Below, one piece after another: positions 1-11,062 of a stretch of DNA of 24,946 nt (position 1 is its first letter; the number at the start of each line of letters is the position of its first letter). Source of the DNA: Paramacrobiotus richtersi (taxonomy: Eukaryota; Tardigrada; Eutardigrada; Parachela; Macrobiotidae); NCBI GenBank assembly GCA_034698045.1, contig JAQGAU010000684.1, positions 1 through 24,946 of the forward strand, given 5' to 3'. Under the pieces are notes generated by a model. That model was given only the letters and a program-made list of their open reading frames with translations. It was not told where the DNA came from and searched no databases. A program made the translations under genes and the position numbers.

Positions 1-1200
1 GCCACTCATACCGGACAGCCAGCTATTCAAATTATGCATGCGGTGGGTGGAGCTAACCGCAATGGAATGCGCTGTTAATCCTGTTATCAGCAGACGCACC
101 ACTTGTATCGGTAGCGTGGCGTGTCGAAGCCTGCTCTACGGTAGTGTGCCAAATCGAAATCTCCGATTTTTAATGAAAGCAAGTATTCATTATTTAGCCA
201 TTTCTGCCCACTTGTTATGCTATTATAATGAGTATTATTATCGTCGGATAATACCGCATTAACATGAGAAGATTGACAAACCGATCTAGACCGTGAAACT
301 CCAGAGCAAAGTAAACGTCATTACCAACAATAATTATTGTAAACATCGCATCAGGTCGATTCGAAAGATTCGCTGCGCAACGCCACGCTACCGATGCAGC
401 CAGATTTAGGGTAATACCAGTTTACCCGGGTCAAATTGTTTATGACGTAATATTTATGCAAAATTGACCTGAATTAACCAGCTTAATTTTAACGGTTAGT
501 ACGAGACGAGGTAGTAATTTCCAAATATTATTTTTGTGCTATACATTTCCTATGAGTAGTATCATCCGTCTGTTACCAATATTACCCCAAACATTAAATT
601 AAATGACCTTTAATTAATGCTAATTTAACTAATATACGTCGGTGTGTTGGAATTATTTTACGGATTGAAATCCAGTATACTGGCAAGTAGATTAAAGATT
701 ACAGCATGTGGCCATCGATCTATTGATGGGTTCATATATGCTTCCGGCTGGTGATTGCACCGGACTTTAAACAACGGTACAACAGTCAGTATTTTCAATG
801 TGCGTGTACATGTGGTTAACAATAAACCATGGTACACTATGTTAAATGATCAAACGTGTGCTACAATAATTTTATCAATTATTTATTCATATTTATAATT
901 TAGTTATTAATTTACTGCAAGTCCGATCCTCGGTCCGATGTGCGTACGTCAGTAAGCACGTACACGCTTCATGAATCATAATGCCTTCTTTAAAAACAAA
1001 CCTGATTTGTACTGTAATTGTGCCGACAGCTTAAACAACAGTTTTTATATAATGCAAATCGGGTTTGGTATTTTTCTTCGATTAAATTATATTGTACCAT
1101 TAGAACAACGTCGCACATGCAGCCAAATCACAGAATGTTGTTTGTTTGCAGTTTTATTTATATTATTTTGAAATATAATGTTGTGTAATAGATTAATTAT
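1..1200. other. AT-rich intergenic DNA, no gene seen
   Basis: Both strands are interrupted by frequent stops, and the few open stretches (for example 38-262 and 971-1171 on the plus strand) have no domain, no signal peptide and no convincing splice partners. I see no RNA gene, mobile element or strong promoter here. Confidence 0.6.
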
Positions 1201-1202
1201 TG

Positions 1203-1217
1203 TATATATATATATAT
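1203..1217. repeat. (TA)n microsatellite
   Basis: An uninterrupted run of alternating T and A, about 15 bp, in AT-rich intergenic DNA. Runs like this are common in animal genomes and prone to length change. Confidence 0.8.
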
Positions 1218-1473
1218 TGTTTGTTTGTTTAATTTATATATTTTATCTTGTAGTACGTACTTAATGAAGTACATACAATGTACTTTCATACTCTCTGTCA
1301 CGCAGATGATAATATTTTATTATGCAACAACAACAGACGGCGTAGTTGTGGGCCGAATACATTTTGGTACGACCTACATTAAAAAGAAAAATCTCGGAAA
1401 ATTCGAAGGAATTCGTCAAGGTATCAGGAGCATGTAAGCAGCCGGCGTTTCACAGCATAATGTAATCGTTTGG

Positions 1474-1497
1474 GCCGATATCGTGACTGATATCGGC
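1474..1497. repeat. Short perfect hairpin (9-bp stem, 6-nt loop)
   Basis: GCCGATATC at 1474-1482 is exactly complementary to GATATCGGC at 1489-1497, with loop GTGACT. It sits in a locally GC-richer island (about 1440-1730) of otherwise AT-rich DNA. No run of T follows, so it does not look like a Pol III terminator. Function unknown. Confidence 0.7.
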
Positions 1498-1730
1498 GGC
1501 TACAGCCTACCGGAAATAACCGCGTGTGCAGAATATCCCGCGCAAAACGGTAGCTGATCACGGCAGTTCCCTAACTATGATCAACATTTACCGGCGAACT
1601 TCCGGTAGCATTAAACACCTGTCGTACCTTATCCCTCGCGCGGTTAACGCGTTCCGGTGCGATCGAAGACAAACAAACCGGTCTTGTAGCCTGATCGCCA
1701 AATTTTCTGGAGAACGAACGAACCTGCAAG

Positions 1731-1867
1731 CATTTATTTATATTGTTTTTTTATTATTTTTATTTATTTCATATATTATTATTTTTTATATAATACATTA
1801 TATATTATTTTTATTATTTGACATTATTTTTATACCTTTTTTGTTATTTTTTACGTTATTTTTTTAT
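1731..1867. repeat. Low-complexity T/A-rich tract
   Basis: About 137 bp made almost entirely of TTTTTATTTAT-like sequence on the plus strand. It produces a spurious hydrophobic reading frame (Phe/Ile/Leu only) that should not be taken for a membrane protein. Confidence 0.8.
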
Positions 1868-1959
1868 TTATCTCTACGCTTTGCTCCAAGCTTGATGCTA
1901 TCGCGCAACATGAAAAATCTGCAGCTGAACCCTTTCCTTATGGATCGTACTGTATAGTT

Positions 1960-4900
1960 AATTAATTACGTTGCAGAGCTGGGTCCATGAACAAAAGAAC
2001 TTAAGTTCTTGATCGGTAATGCGTCCTTTACTGTGCAGTTCAGCCGATGTGTATATGTTTGTATACGTAACCATATTACAGATATTATGTCGTAGCATAC
2101 AAAGTACTTAATTAAATAAGAATAAACCACTGATCTGATCTTTTCTCTATCCGCATTTCATGGCGTCCGGATTCAAGTGTTTTTGTTTCAAGAATGAATA
2201 AAACGCACGTATGCTTTTTACAACTTTCCTTACCTAGCTGCTGAATATGTGGAATAGTCCGTTCCATATTATACGCATTTAAATGCTGTAGTGGGGTTGA
2301 TTAATTCCTGTTTCGCACAAATCCGAGCCAAATCAAAAGCAGACGGAAACATTATGAATGACATGATGGGGAATCAGATATAGTTCTCTGCGTGCTCCAA
2401 GTTCGCAACTGAAAGAACGAATACGAAAACTAGATACTTCTATATAATTATTTCCCACCCTCGGGCGGAAATAAAAATAGTGTCAAGAATTACGATACCT
2501 CATGATCGTAGCTAGCAATTGTGGTTACAGTAGCTATAGTACCTGGTGTTGATTGCTTTAATTTGGACACCAAAACGTTTCCGTCGCAGACCCACCGAAA
2601 GCAGGCACAGGTACGGCGCCGTGCAAAACAAATTCAGTTATCTTTCAAATTCTTTCTTTCAAATTCAGTAATCAAGTAAAAAAAAATCTTTTCTCCTGTT
2701 GAGTATCACGGAAACAATGTTGTTGTCTAACTTGTGAATTGTGACCAGACTGATCATGATAGTGCCATGGGTTTGTCTGCTCAGTAATAAACTAAACTAA
2801 ACTAATATTTATTAAAAGTAGGATTAATTTCTGTCTACGGTCTATACAGTAATTTAACATATACTATCTAGGTACTGGAGATATTTTATGCATGTGTTAA
2901 TACTTAATGCGTATGTGCGAAATACATGTTACTAAGTACCTAATTTTGTTAGTGATTGGTATTAAATTATTTAAAATTTAATACACTACGTATGCTTCAA
3001 TGATCAAGGTACCGCTCTACAGTATCAACAACATCAGTAATACGTACTTACTAAATTATCGAGGTTATTAAATATCGGAACATTGGTGTATGCATGTACA
3101 CCTTGGAAAAACGTTACCAACTGTAGCCGCTAGGTGAATTGATCGCTTCTGTAACTCGTTTATAACTGTAATTCATAATGCCAGTCTGTAATTTTTACTG
3201 TAATTCTCGTTTAATTGTGATTCTTAATGCCAACATACGTTAAATTGGTACCGTCCTTTTGTGACCTTTATCTGAAGATAATAATCGTCAGTTGTATGCA
3301 TACGTCATATATGTACCTAAGTCAACACGAAAAATGCCCAATTTACCGATACGACTGCTTTCAACCCCGCGTCAAATTTCTGTTTACATGTACACATTAT
3401 TGTTGATTTGCTGGTGTTACAAGTCCATTAATATTAACCAGACATCCTGCTGCACACACACATCCAGAATTCAGCACGCAATCCGCGATGACGTAATTAG
3501 CCATATCGATCGTCATCGCGGGTGCGTAATTAATCTCTGTGATGCGGTTTAGCTTGTCGCAAGATTCTCGTCGCACTGCTGACAGTCTGCTGTTAACTGT
3601 TATCGTAACTTCCTAATCCAAGGTCCCCGGTAGTGTATCGGATCAAATTACTCAACCGCTAGCTAACGATCAGTTTATCAATCTAACCATGATCGTTACA
3701 CTGATACCGGCACCGTAAAAAAAACTATAATCACTGCTTCGCCATCCGGTGCGTGACACAACGATGTAAGGCGGAATGTGAATGTTGCCCATGCATGCAG
3801 AAAACCCAACATTTTCGCTATAAAAACAGATATGTTAGGTACAGTGTGTTGTACGCTCTTCAAAGATTTTGTTTCAATTAATATGACAATATCGCAGTTG
3901 TGACGTAAGCAAATTAAAGGCACAAACGACAAAGTAAAGTATGTACTGGCGTAGCGATTGACAAATCTGGATAATCTTCCGGTTTTCCGTTTCGTGACAG
4001 TTCATCACAACTTTTCTCGTTTTTATGCCGGAATGCGTGTACACATAACGATGTCTTTGCGGTGTTTTCACTGGTTTACTGTACATGTCTCAGCTATAGC
4101 ATCCTGTACTTTGTTTATTGGGTACGATACGTTCCTATAAAGGTCACTCGCTTCACCGCAGAAATCAGTATGCATGATTTTTCTGTCTGTATTCAGTCCA
4201 ACGCATGCCAAACAAACGCATTAGCCATTGTTGACGCAGCACTTGCCGGTGCAACACAGTCCCTAAAGTGCCATCTGACACCGCAAAATGTCAGTACACA
4301 AACCGTATATATTCCAGGCAACTCCCACGCATAAACCGGTCTACAACGCATCCAGTCACTTATCGATCGCGCTTTCCAACCCCCGACATAGTGTTCGGGT
4401 ACTCGACTGGAATATCTCTCTTTTCCTGTATTATACAGTCAGACAGAAGCCCCGCGCTGTATGATTCACAATACCAATGAAAAGTGACTGTGCGTGTTAA
4501 ACACAGCCTGACGAAGCGATGCGCCATCGACTGGCTCATCCACAAAAAAGTTATTCTTAAAGACTTGCATTGCCGCATTGCCCATCTGCATACTGATTAC
4601 AGTGCAATCTAGGATATTTGACACTCGTTGAATAGTGAAAAGATCCGTTTCTCCACAGCCGTCTGCTGTTCCACTTTCCCTACTTCACGTTGATAATTCT
4701 CTGGCTTTCTGATTTTCAACTGTGGACCGCTCATTTTTGGCAAGCGTTGCGTGGTAAGTTGCGTTTTTTTAGAGAATTAGACGGTACTTGGAGTTGTAGC
4801 TTTAGATCGAGAAAATGTCGTGATGAATCTTGTTAGCGTTTGTTTAGGTAAAAAAACTCATCCCTAAATTATCCGTTAAAGCGGAATGTGTCGCCGTCAC

Positions 4901-5205
4901 TTATCCAGAAGGCCAACTCATTCTGTTGTTGATCTTGAAATCTTTTCGACTTAATGAAAAAGATCTCGTTTATTTCAAAACCTCGGACGTATATGATACT
5001 TCTACGTATGTGTAAAACACAGTTCGTCAAACTTTCCCCTTAAAATTAACTAAAGTAAAGTAATTTAGTCATCACTAGTTCACAACGTTCCTTCGAGACA
5101 TGTGTCATATAAGCGACGCAAGTGAACTCGGAGACGCTGACCTGTGTGTCTACACATATCTGCACACGGAGTTTATTGTATTATGTCATATTTGTCTGAT
5201 TACAG
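1960..5205. other. Intergenic DNA, no gene supported
   Basis: About 3.2 kb with AT-rich composition and only short open frames on either strand. None carries a recognisable domain, signal peptide or coherent exon chain. A hairpin at 3483-3521 is listed separately. The last bases (to 5205, ending in a pyrimidine-containing stretch and TTACAG) look like the end of an intron in the 5' untranslated region of the PH-domain gene, so an unseen non-coding first exon may lie in this stretch. Confidence 0.55.
3483..3521. repeat. Perfect 11-bp hairpin containing a TGACGTAA site
   Basis: CCGCGATGACG at 3483-3493 is the exact reverse complement of CGTCATCGCGG at 3511-3521; the loop is 17 nt. The left arm runs into TGACGTAA, which resembles a CREB/ATF or PAR-bZIP binding site, and the right arm carries the same TGACG core inverted. 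It could be a paired bZIP operator or a small foldback; no flanking gene start is recognisable. Confidence 0.6.
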
Positions 5206-5248
5206 ATTCTAAACTTGTCGCATAACTTCAACCCACTGGAAACGTAAA
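5206..5248 (+). other. Probable 5' UTR of the PH-domain gene
   Basis: TTGTCTGATTACAG ending at 5205 is a plausible 3' splice site. The next 43 bases contain an in-frame TAA and lead straight to the ATG at 5249, so they would be untranslated. A trans-splice acceptor is an alternative reading. Confidence 0.35.
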
Positions 5249-7281
5249 ATGCCAGTAGCCGTCGCCAAATCCATTAACCCGGGGTGGGAGCGCAGTACCC
5301 ACGCCTCCAACTCGGTGGGCGGTATCGAGATCCTCTCCGGCAGCATGCGGAACGAGATCCCCAGTCTCCTGGCCCGCACCAAGGAAGGCCAGGCCCTGCT
5401 GGGACAAACTGTCACTAAAGTCACCACGACGCACACATCCACCAAGATCATTACCACCCGGATGGCCGTGGGGGATGACTCGGAGATTGCCCGGATTATT
5501 GACACTAAAGGTATAATACATGATCAGGCGAAGGTTATGGTGCATGGAAATGGTTATATATAGCGTTGTTTATTGCCGTTTGTAGCGGTAATGATTCCAT
5601 TTACTTCGGCAATACGTAGCGTTAAAAACATGCAGTAATGTAACATACGGTAAGCCATGTACTTATGTAAGGCCATACCTTCAACGCAACTGATTATATA
5701 ACGTACGTTTTACTAACTGGAAGCGTTACGGTATTGATCGTCTTCATGTTACACGTACGCGTGTTTCTTAAATCAGTGTACCTTATTTTTCAAACAGATC
5801 CGTATATAGATTTCCATATTTCTTTCCCCGTAAATTTGCGACCATTTGTTTGCTGTCGATCGTAAAGCAGACGTACGTTTACGATGAGATATGTATGCTG
5901 ACGCTTTATTCATAACATGAATAGAAGTATAATGATCGCAATCGATGACTCGGTGTTTTATCAGGCGAACCAATTTGCATTTCCATAAGTACAGGTGACA
6001 GTCTCATGTTTATACCCGGTTCGAAACGATAAATCAAATTACAATACTGTTGCATAGATTAAAACAGATCTACTGCAAAAAGTTGAGCCTACAACAGATT
6101 CGGTTATTGCGCCGTACACGACATAGTAAGTAATTACAAGCAAATCAGATGTTTTTACGGTATAATTTATTCCGAACAGCGATGCAAGTGGCACCCTCTC
6201 TGCCCATCGACCTCCCGGATGACGATCTCGGCAAGGGCGGCGGCGACGCTACCGACGGGGCCGATCGCAAAGTCAGCTTCCCCCAGGACGCCCTGCAATC
6301 ATCCCGCGCGTCCACTCTAACCGCCAATCCAGGGATTCTGTACTCTGGACGACTGCTGAAGAACGGGTTCCGTTTGTTCAAGAATAACTGGCATCCCGTC
6401 GACATGACGGTGAACAAAGAGGGGAGCCTCGAGTGGACAAACGTCGATGCCAAGGATCATTCGCACAGCGTGCAACTGAAGGAACTACCGGCGGGATTTG
6501 TTGTACTAGGCAAAGCATGTTTAGGTAAGTGTTCAGTATGCATATTTTCGAATTAAATGATAACGTAATGTTTTGCGTTCATGTTATCTGCCAAAGCTAC
6601 GTGTGACCTTTTGCCATTAGATAGCACAGTTAACAAACGCAACCTTTTCGTGTAAATGCTCACGCGTGACCTTTCCACACACAACTAAAGCATGAAAACA
6701 GCAAAGACCCTTTAAAGCACATAGTTTTTGTTAAAAACGTCACAAAAGAGTAATTACAAGAATTATATTGTATCTTAATTAGTACTTGACCTTTCACAGA
6801 CATTCCGGCGTACTTGAGCCCCAAACTGCCCAAAGGTCTCAACCCCGATCTCCTCGCCGCCATCGCCCAGCGCACCCCGAAAAGCAAACTCAAAACCTAC
6901 TGGTTCCAAGCGGAGACCGACGAGGAAATGACCAAATTCAAGACCGCTCTGGTCCACCTCCTCGGTCCGGGCGTCCTGGCACTGGACGGACCCGCAGTGC
7001 GCAAGATCTGGACCGGGCAAAGTGAGGTTGTTGCACCGGCCGTCGAAGCCACGGTTCTCGCCCAGCCCCCGATCGCCCCGCCCCGCGGATCGCTAGCGTT
7101 CCAACACCCCAGTGTCCTGGCGTCCATCACCGACAACGAGACTCCTGATGAGGAGGTGAGGGTTAAACCACGCCCGGATGTCAGGATCGTGGCGGAGGAG
7201 ATTGTTAAGGAGACGAGAAGGAGTGTGGATACCCCGCGTAAGAGGAATGTGACGGCCAAGGAGGCGTTTTTCGCTTCCTAA
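5249..7281 (+). CDS. PH-domain protein, 362 aa, three exons
   Basis: Join of exons 5249-5510, 6180-6524 and 6800-7281. Introns of 669 and 275 bp have GT...AG borders (AAAG|GTATAA...AACAG; TTAG|GTAAGT...CACAG), both in phase 1, and the frame stays open across both junctions. Residues about 140-258 look like a pleckstrin-homology domain: an opening YSGRLLKNG strand, a GSLEW strand, and the closing TYWFQAETDEEMTKFKTAL strand plus C-terminal helix; the usual helix Trp is Phe here. PH domains bind phosphoinositides or proteins, suggesting a membrane-adaptor role (inference). Residues 1-139 and 263-362 lack a recognisable domain and look disordered; the tail is basic (PRKRN). The ATG is the first after an in-frame TAA, in an exon that may begin after the TTACAG ending at 5205. 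No catalytic partner domain is visible, so I cannot name an orthologue. Confidence 0.8.
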
Positions 7282-8505
7282 TTCCATATGGGATGTGAAT
7301 GTTTCTGAACGAAGTTTAGTTGGTTGTGTGCGGTTTGAAGGGTGTTGTGCCGGTTGGCTAGTTTACTCATATCTCAATGCGGTTCCACAGCATTTTTTTT
7401 ATGTGTTGCCAGTTTATTTGACCTCATTTTTCTAAAGGTATTATACGACTAGTGCAATTTTCACTGGGTTCTCTGCAGATTGATGGTTTGCAAATGCGTG
7501 GTTTAATGGTACGTACTGCTGTAGCACATTGTCCGCTTCCTTTCACATTTTCTGACTTGAACTATAGTGTATGTGTGTACTGCGCTGTGTTAATATCATT
7601 ATTGGTAAACAACGTTATTGTATATTGATCCCCTAACCGGTTGCGACTTTGATTCTGGATTTCAAACTTGTACTTCGCAGCAACTTGCTTGTGAATGATT
7701 GCCGCTGTCAAACTGTCCATTTTACTGAAGGACACTGACAAAATTTCCCCAGTTCACAACAACCACTGGTTTGATATTCGCAAAGGTCAAAACATCATTT
7801 GCTGTGTATTTATGTAGCGTAACAGTTCTTTTCATGATGTATGAATTTTAAGACGACTGGTTCATTCGTTTATGAGGAGGTCTTTGCTCGATTACGGGGA
7901 GAATCCGGTGAGCTGTGCAAAACGCTGCTATTGCCTGTGTTTAACGGCAAGTGCAGTATATCCCTTAATTCCTTAAATAAAATAAATTCCCTTCGACATT
8001 GACGTCGACAACGCAACATGAATCTACTCCGCCGATTCTCCCGTGGCATCATGTGTGTTGTGTAGGTTTAAACCAGGCCTTTTTCCCTAAAGGCGCCGTT
8101 TCTCGATGCTACTGACAAGAGTTAAATACTTTTTTTCTACAGTACAAACAGTGCGCTCTCGCATATCGGAAGCGAGGGTCACGCGTCCTGTTTGCCGATC
8201 GTAAGCAGGGGCATATTATTCCCATACATATATTATTCCCTCGTAGGTTTGTACTGGACTACTTAAATAATTACGGTAGTAGAATAACCTTTGGTATAAG
8301 TTTGTCTGCAGCGGATAGTATGTACAATGCAACTCACTTGCGACTGTCGTGTGTTGACCGTTTCTGGCTTGGGATCGCTCGAATATTTTCGCTGAATCCC
8401 AGCCGCTAGCTCTCTTCTGAACGGTGACCCGCTCGGATCGTCCGCGCCCACTGTCCTTTTTGAAAGAATAATTTTCACGGCGAATCTTCCGCATTAAATG
8501 TAACA
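7282..8505. other. Intergenic / 3' UTR of PH gene and upstream region of receptor gene
   Basis: About 1.2 kb with no supported coding region. Two overlapping AATAAA hexamers at 7976-7986 are the first clear polyadenylation signals after the PH-gene stop, which would imply a 3' UTR of about 700 bases. No clear TATA box was found near the receptor start. Confidence 0.5.
7976..7986 (+). terminator. Candidate polyadenylation signal, PH gene
   Basis: Overlapping AATAAA motifs (AATAAAATAAA), about 695 bases after the stop at 7281. The distance is long, so the assignment is tentative. Confidence 0.35.
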
Positions 8506-9809
8506 ATGTTCGCGAGAGTTTCCTTCTACGAGTCAATTGTGAACCTTTTTCTTGGTTGCATCTGGTTCCTTACCGGCCTGTGCGGATTACCAGCGCAAGG
8601 AACGCATTATGCGGTTGCATCTGCTAGAAAGTCTTATTTCGCCATTTTGATTAGCTACTTGGCAACAGGTTGGTCAGCGCTGGTGCTGATTGGCACGACA
8701 GTTGATTCTATTATAGCCATCTTCGCACTGGATTTCAGCGCGAAGCCGGAAACTCCCTCCGATTTAGTACGATTGGCCGGCAGGTTTCTCTATAATATTT
8801 GCCTTCCAGTGGCAACTTTCGCTGCGGTGACTAGCTTTCTCAGCCTCGAGAAATTTTGGCACGGTTATGAAGTGCTTCGCAAAATTTATTTTACAAAATT
8901 TGACTATGCGAGACTAATAATTGTTGCACTCGTGCTAAACATACCACTAGCTTTGTTCCTATACTGCGCTACGGACAGAATACTGGCCAATGTGCATCAT
9001 CCGGAAATATTTCTTGGTGCCTCTCTTGGGTCTAGCCGGATCGCGTCCTGGCTCCATAAAGTATCGTTTCCTATAGCGCGCATTGCAGACGCAGGAGGCG
9101 TCTTGGCACAGTGCTTGGTTACACTCGTATGCGCCGGGGCAACACTCTGTTATAGAAACATATGTCACAAGTACGCAGTCTCCCCAGATACAGCGGAAAG
9201 TGAAATGCATCTGAGCTCTTACCTGTTTCTAAGTAAAACTGTTAAACGTTTGAATCACAGGCTGAAGTTTTGGTTGTTTTGTCTGTACGCCAGAGACTGT
9301 CTATGGGCGTTATATACGATCGTTTTGGCAGACACTACTCCCATTGCCGTTTTGTTTTTGATATGCCTCCTTATGCTTCTTGCTGCGCGTACAGCAGTTT
9401 TTGTAATGCTGTCAGATGCGGTAAGAAATATGGCGTGACTGTAACTGTCGATATTTCTTGTTTCTATGAACGTAACGCTCTGTAGGCTGATGCCATGAAG
9501 GACATTTTCGCGGAAAGAACCATTCTACTCGAAGAAGGAACTGAAAAACTAGACCATGCCCTGCGCGGACAGCTCTTGAACCGATACCGCGTCGGTTTAA
9601 CGATCGGCCTAATGCGGATTGATTATGATTTCATACTCAGTGTAAATTATTTTGCGTCTGTAGTTTACAAACAAAACCGATTTCAATCTTATGTGTGTCA
9701 TGAAGATTGCCATTTTTTAGGGAATTACTTGTTTCGCTACGTACATCCTGCTAAGCTGGGAACGTTCAAAAATCACTGGTGGAGGAAACGAAATCATAGG
9801 AAACTGTAA
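8506..9809 (+). CDS. Gustatory-receptor-like seven-transmembrane protein, 412 aa, two exons
   Basis: Join of 8506-9420 and 9486-9809, separated by a 65-bp phase-0 intron (GCG|GTAAGA...CTCTGTAG|GCT). Hydrophobic segments fall near residues 11-29, 45-75, 94-112, 134-154, 198-215, 255-300 (probably TM6 with adjoining hydrophobic sequence) and 342-367. The last exon reads as an intracellular loop (DAMKDIFAERTILLEE...) followed by TM7 with IDYDFILSVNYFASVVYKQ. This resembles the C-terminal signature of arthropod gustatory receptors (a Leu/Ile-Asp-rich start, then a TYhhhhhQF-like motif), although the Thr and final Phe are not exact. About 410 residues and a late phase-0 intron before TM7 fit the family. 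Members form ligand-gated cation channels in sensory neurons (family knowledge). The 43 residues after KQ are longer than usual and end in basic KNHWWRKRNHRKL. A different multi-pass family cannot be excluded. Confidence 0.7.
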
Positions 9810-10084
9810 CGTGACAGCGACATCAGCGATCTAAACCGCTGACATCAGCTTATGTGTATGCTCGCGTTTTTGTGGCGTGCTTTACCGCTCTTTTAGGTGA
9901 TGTTAATTGTTTGTATGTTCCCTGAATCGATGGCGATATCTCTAGATTCGTACATTTCCATGTGTCGCATTCCGCTGGAATGAATTCCATTTTCATCAAG
10001 CACGGATCAAGCTTTTGGATAAGTCGAGATTTCAAATTTTGTATTGATTTTTTGAATTTTTTGAATTTGTGCTTACAGATGGCG

Positions 10085-10104
10085 TATATATACATATATA
10101 TATT
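10085..10104. repeat. TA-rich microsatellite
   Basis: About 20 bp of nearly pure alternating TA, interrupted by a single C (TATATATACATATATATATA). It lies within the presumed 3' UTR of the receptor gene. Confidence 0.6.
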
Positions 10105-10160
10105 TGCATTTATATCATATTGTGTGTGTGGACACTGGAAGGGAATGGACGTGTGGGTCA

Positions 10161-10166
10161 AATAAA
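10161..10166 (+). terminator. Candidate polyadenylation signal, receptor gene
   Basis: AATAAA, 352 bases after the receptor stop, followed downstream by T-rich and GT-containing sequence (CAGTTTTTTGCTG). This is a usual distance for an animal 3' UTR. Confidence 0.5.
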
Positions 10167-10545
10167 GATCCAAATGGAACTCATACACAGTTTTTTGCTG
10201 ATTTATTGTATTTTATTATAAGTATAAGTTTATAATTTTAACAGTGCATGCTGCAGTTACACGCGCGCTTCATTGTTGTAGTACTTTGAAGTTACCGGTT
10301 TGCAAAGGAGTCTGCAGAGGACCGTATTACACAGGGCTTGGTGAGGAACGAGTCAGTTATGCCCGTGTTTGCAGTTATTCTCGCTCGAAACGAACCGCAC
10401 AGTTTCATAAACATTTTTGCAGTTACATATGTACATAGACGTCCTTGGGGCTTGGAGTACTTGCAGTTGCGTAAACCGTACTTCGGGCGCTTTCACTGTC
10501 AGTGGTTGTTATTAAGTTAAATTCGTGATATTCTTGTACAAGACA

Positions 10546-10616
10546 AGACATTAGACGAGTGATAATCATGGTAATGATTATCATGGTAATCATGATAATC
10601 ATGGTAGACATTAGAC
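10546..10616. repeat. Palindrome cluster bounded by 11-bp direct repeats
   Basis: AGACATTAGAC occurs at 10546-10556 and again at 10606-10616. Between them lies a run of overlapping palindromes built from GATAATCAT, its complement ATGATTATC and CATGGTAA, for example GATAATCAT-GGTA-ATGATTATC from 10561. The layout resembles a small foldback insertion with a target-site duplication, or replication slippage at a palindrome. Confidence 0.6.
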
Positions 10617-11062
10617 AAGGTACAGCTTTACGCTGTAATTTAAAAGACCCGACGATTGTTTAGCAGATGAAGAACGGCTTGAAGGGGCAACAAGCCACAC
10701 TACATCCCGCCTAGGTGGAAGTCACCTTTCGACCCCGCGAGCAGTTGAAAGGCTCATGATTGATTTGATTTCTTAAATTTATTAATACCATATAAGCATA
10801 TTATGCGTGTTTCCGCTCACATGAAGAAACAAGTTTTTTTTACAATTCACCCAAAGCGCCATGGAGTGATGGGACCCACATCGCCTGCTTCGATTAACTG
10901 AGATGTATATTGATTTAGCAAGTTCAAGTTGCAACGCTGAAACTAGGTATATCCTACATGAAAAGAATGATATAAATATTTAAATTTGCCTGATTCTAAG
11001 ATGAAATATAGCAGCAGAAATAGCAGACAACGTAGTGGAATCACGTTGATTGACGTTTGTCC
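10617..11062. other. 3' flank of the small secreted-protein gene
   Basis: No coding region supported. It carries the minus-strand polyadenylation signal at 10778-10783. Confidence 0.4.
10778..10783 (-). terminator. Candidate polyadenylation signal, minus strand
   Basis: AATAAA on the minus strand, about 280 bases beyond the stop of the small secreted-protein gene at 11063. Confidence 0.4.

Larger units (their letters stand above)
9810..10545. other. 3' UTR of receptor gene and intergenic DNA
   Basis: No coding region supported. It contains the receptor polyadenylation signal (10161-10166) and a short TA-rich run (10085-10104). Open frames on both strands here are short and featureless. Confidence 0.5.

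Noticed and set aside
1432-1446. CATGTAAGCAGCCGG shared with about 15722-15736
   Set aside because: The 15-base match does not extend on either side, so it is probably coincidence or too decayed to interpret.
1526-1957. Plus-strand frame with a long hydrophobic Phe/Ile/Leu segment
   Set aside because: It starts at a GTG, and the hydrophobic part is the translation of a low-complexity T/A tract, not a transmembrane domain.
3292-4578. Cluster of short overlapping frames on both strands
   Set aside because: Length and number are what chance predicts for this base composition, and no frame has a domain, signal peptide or consistent splice partners.
5228-5545. Two minus-strand frames opposite PH-gene exon 1
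   Set aside because: They are antisense shadows of a GC-rich exon whose plus-strand reading continues through two well-formed splice junctions.
6897-7259. Minus-strand 120-codon frame
   Set aside because: Antisense shadow of PH-gene exon 3; no domain or start context.
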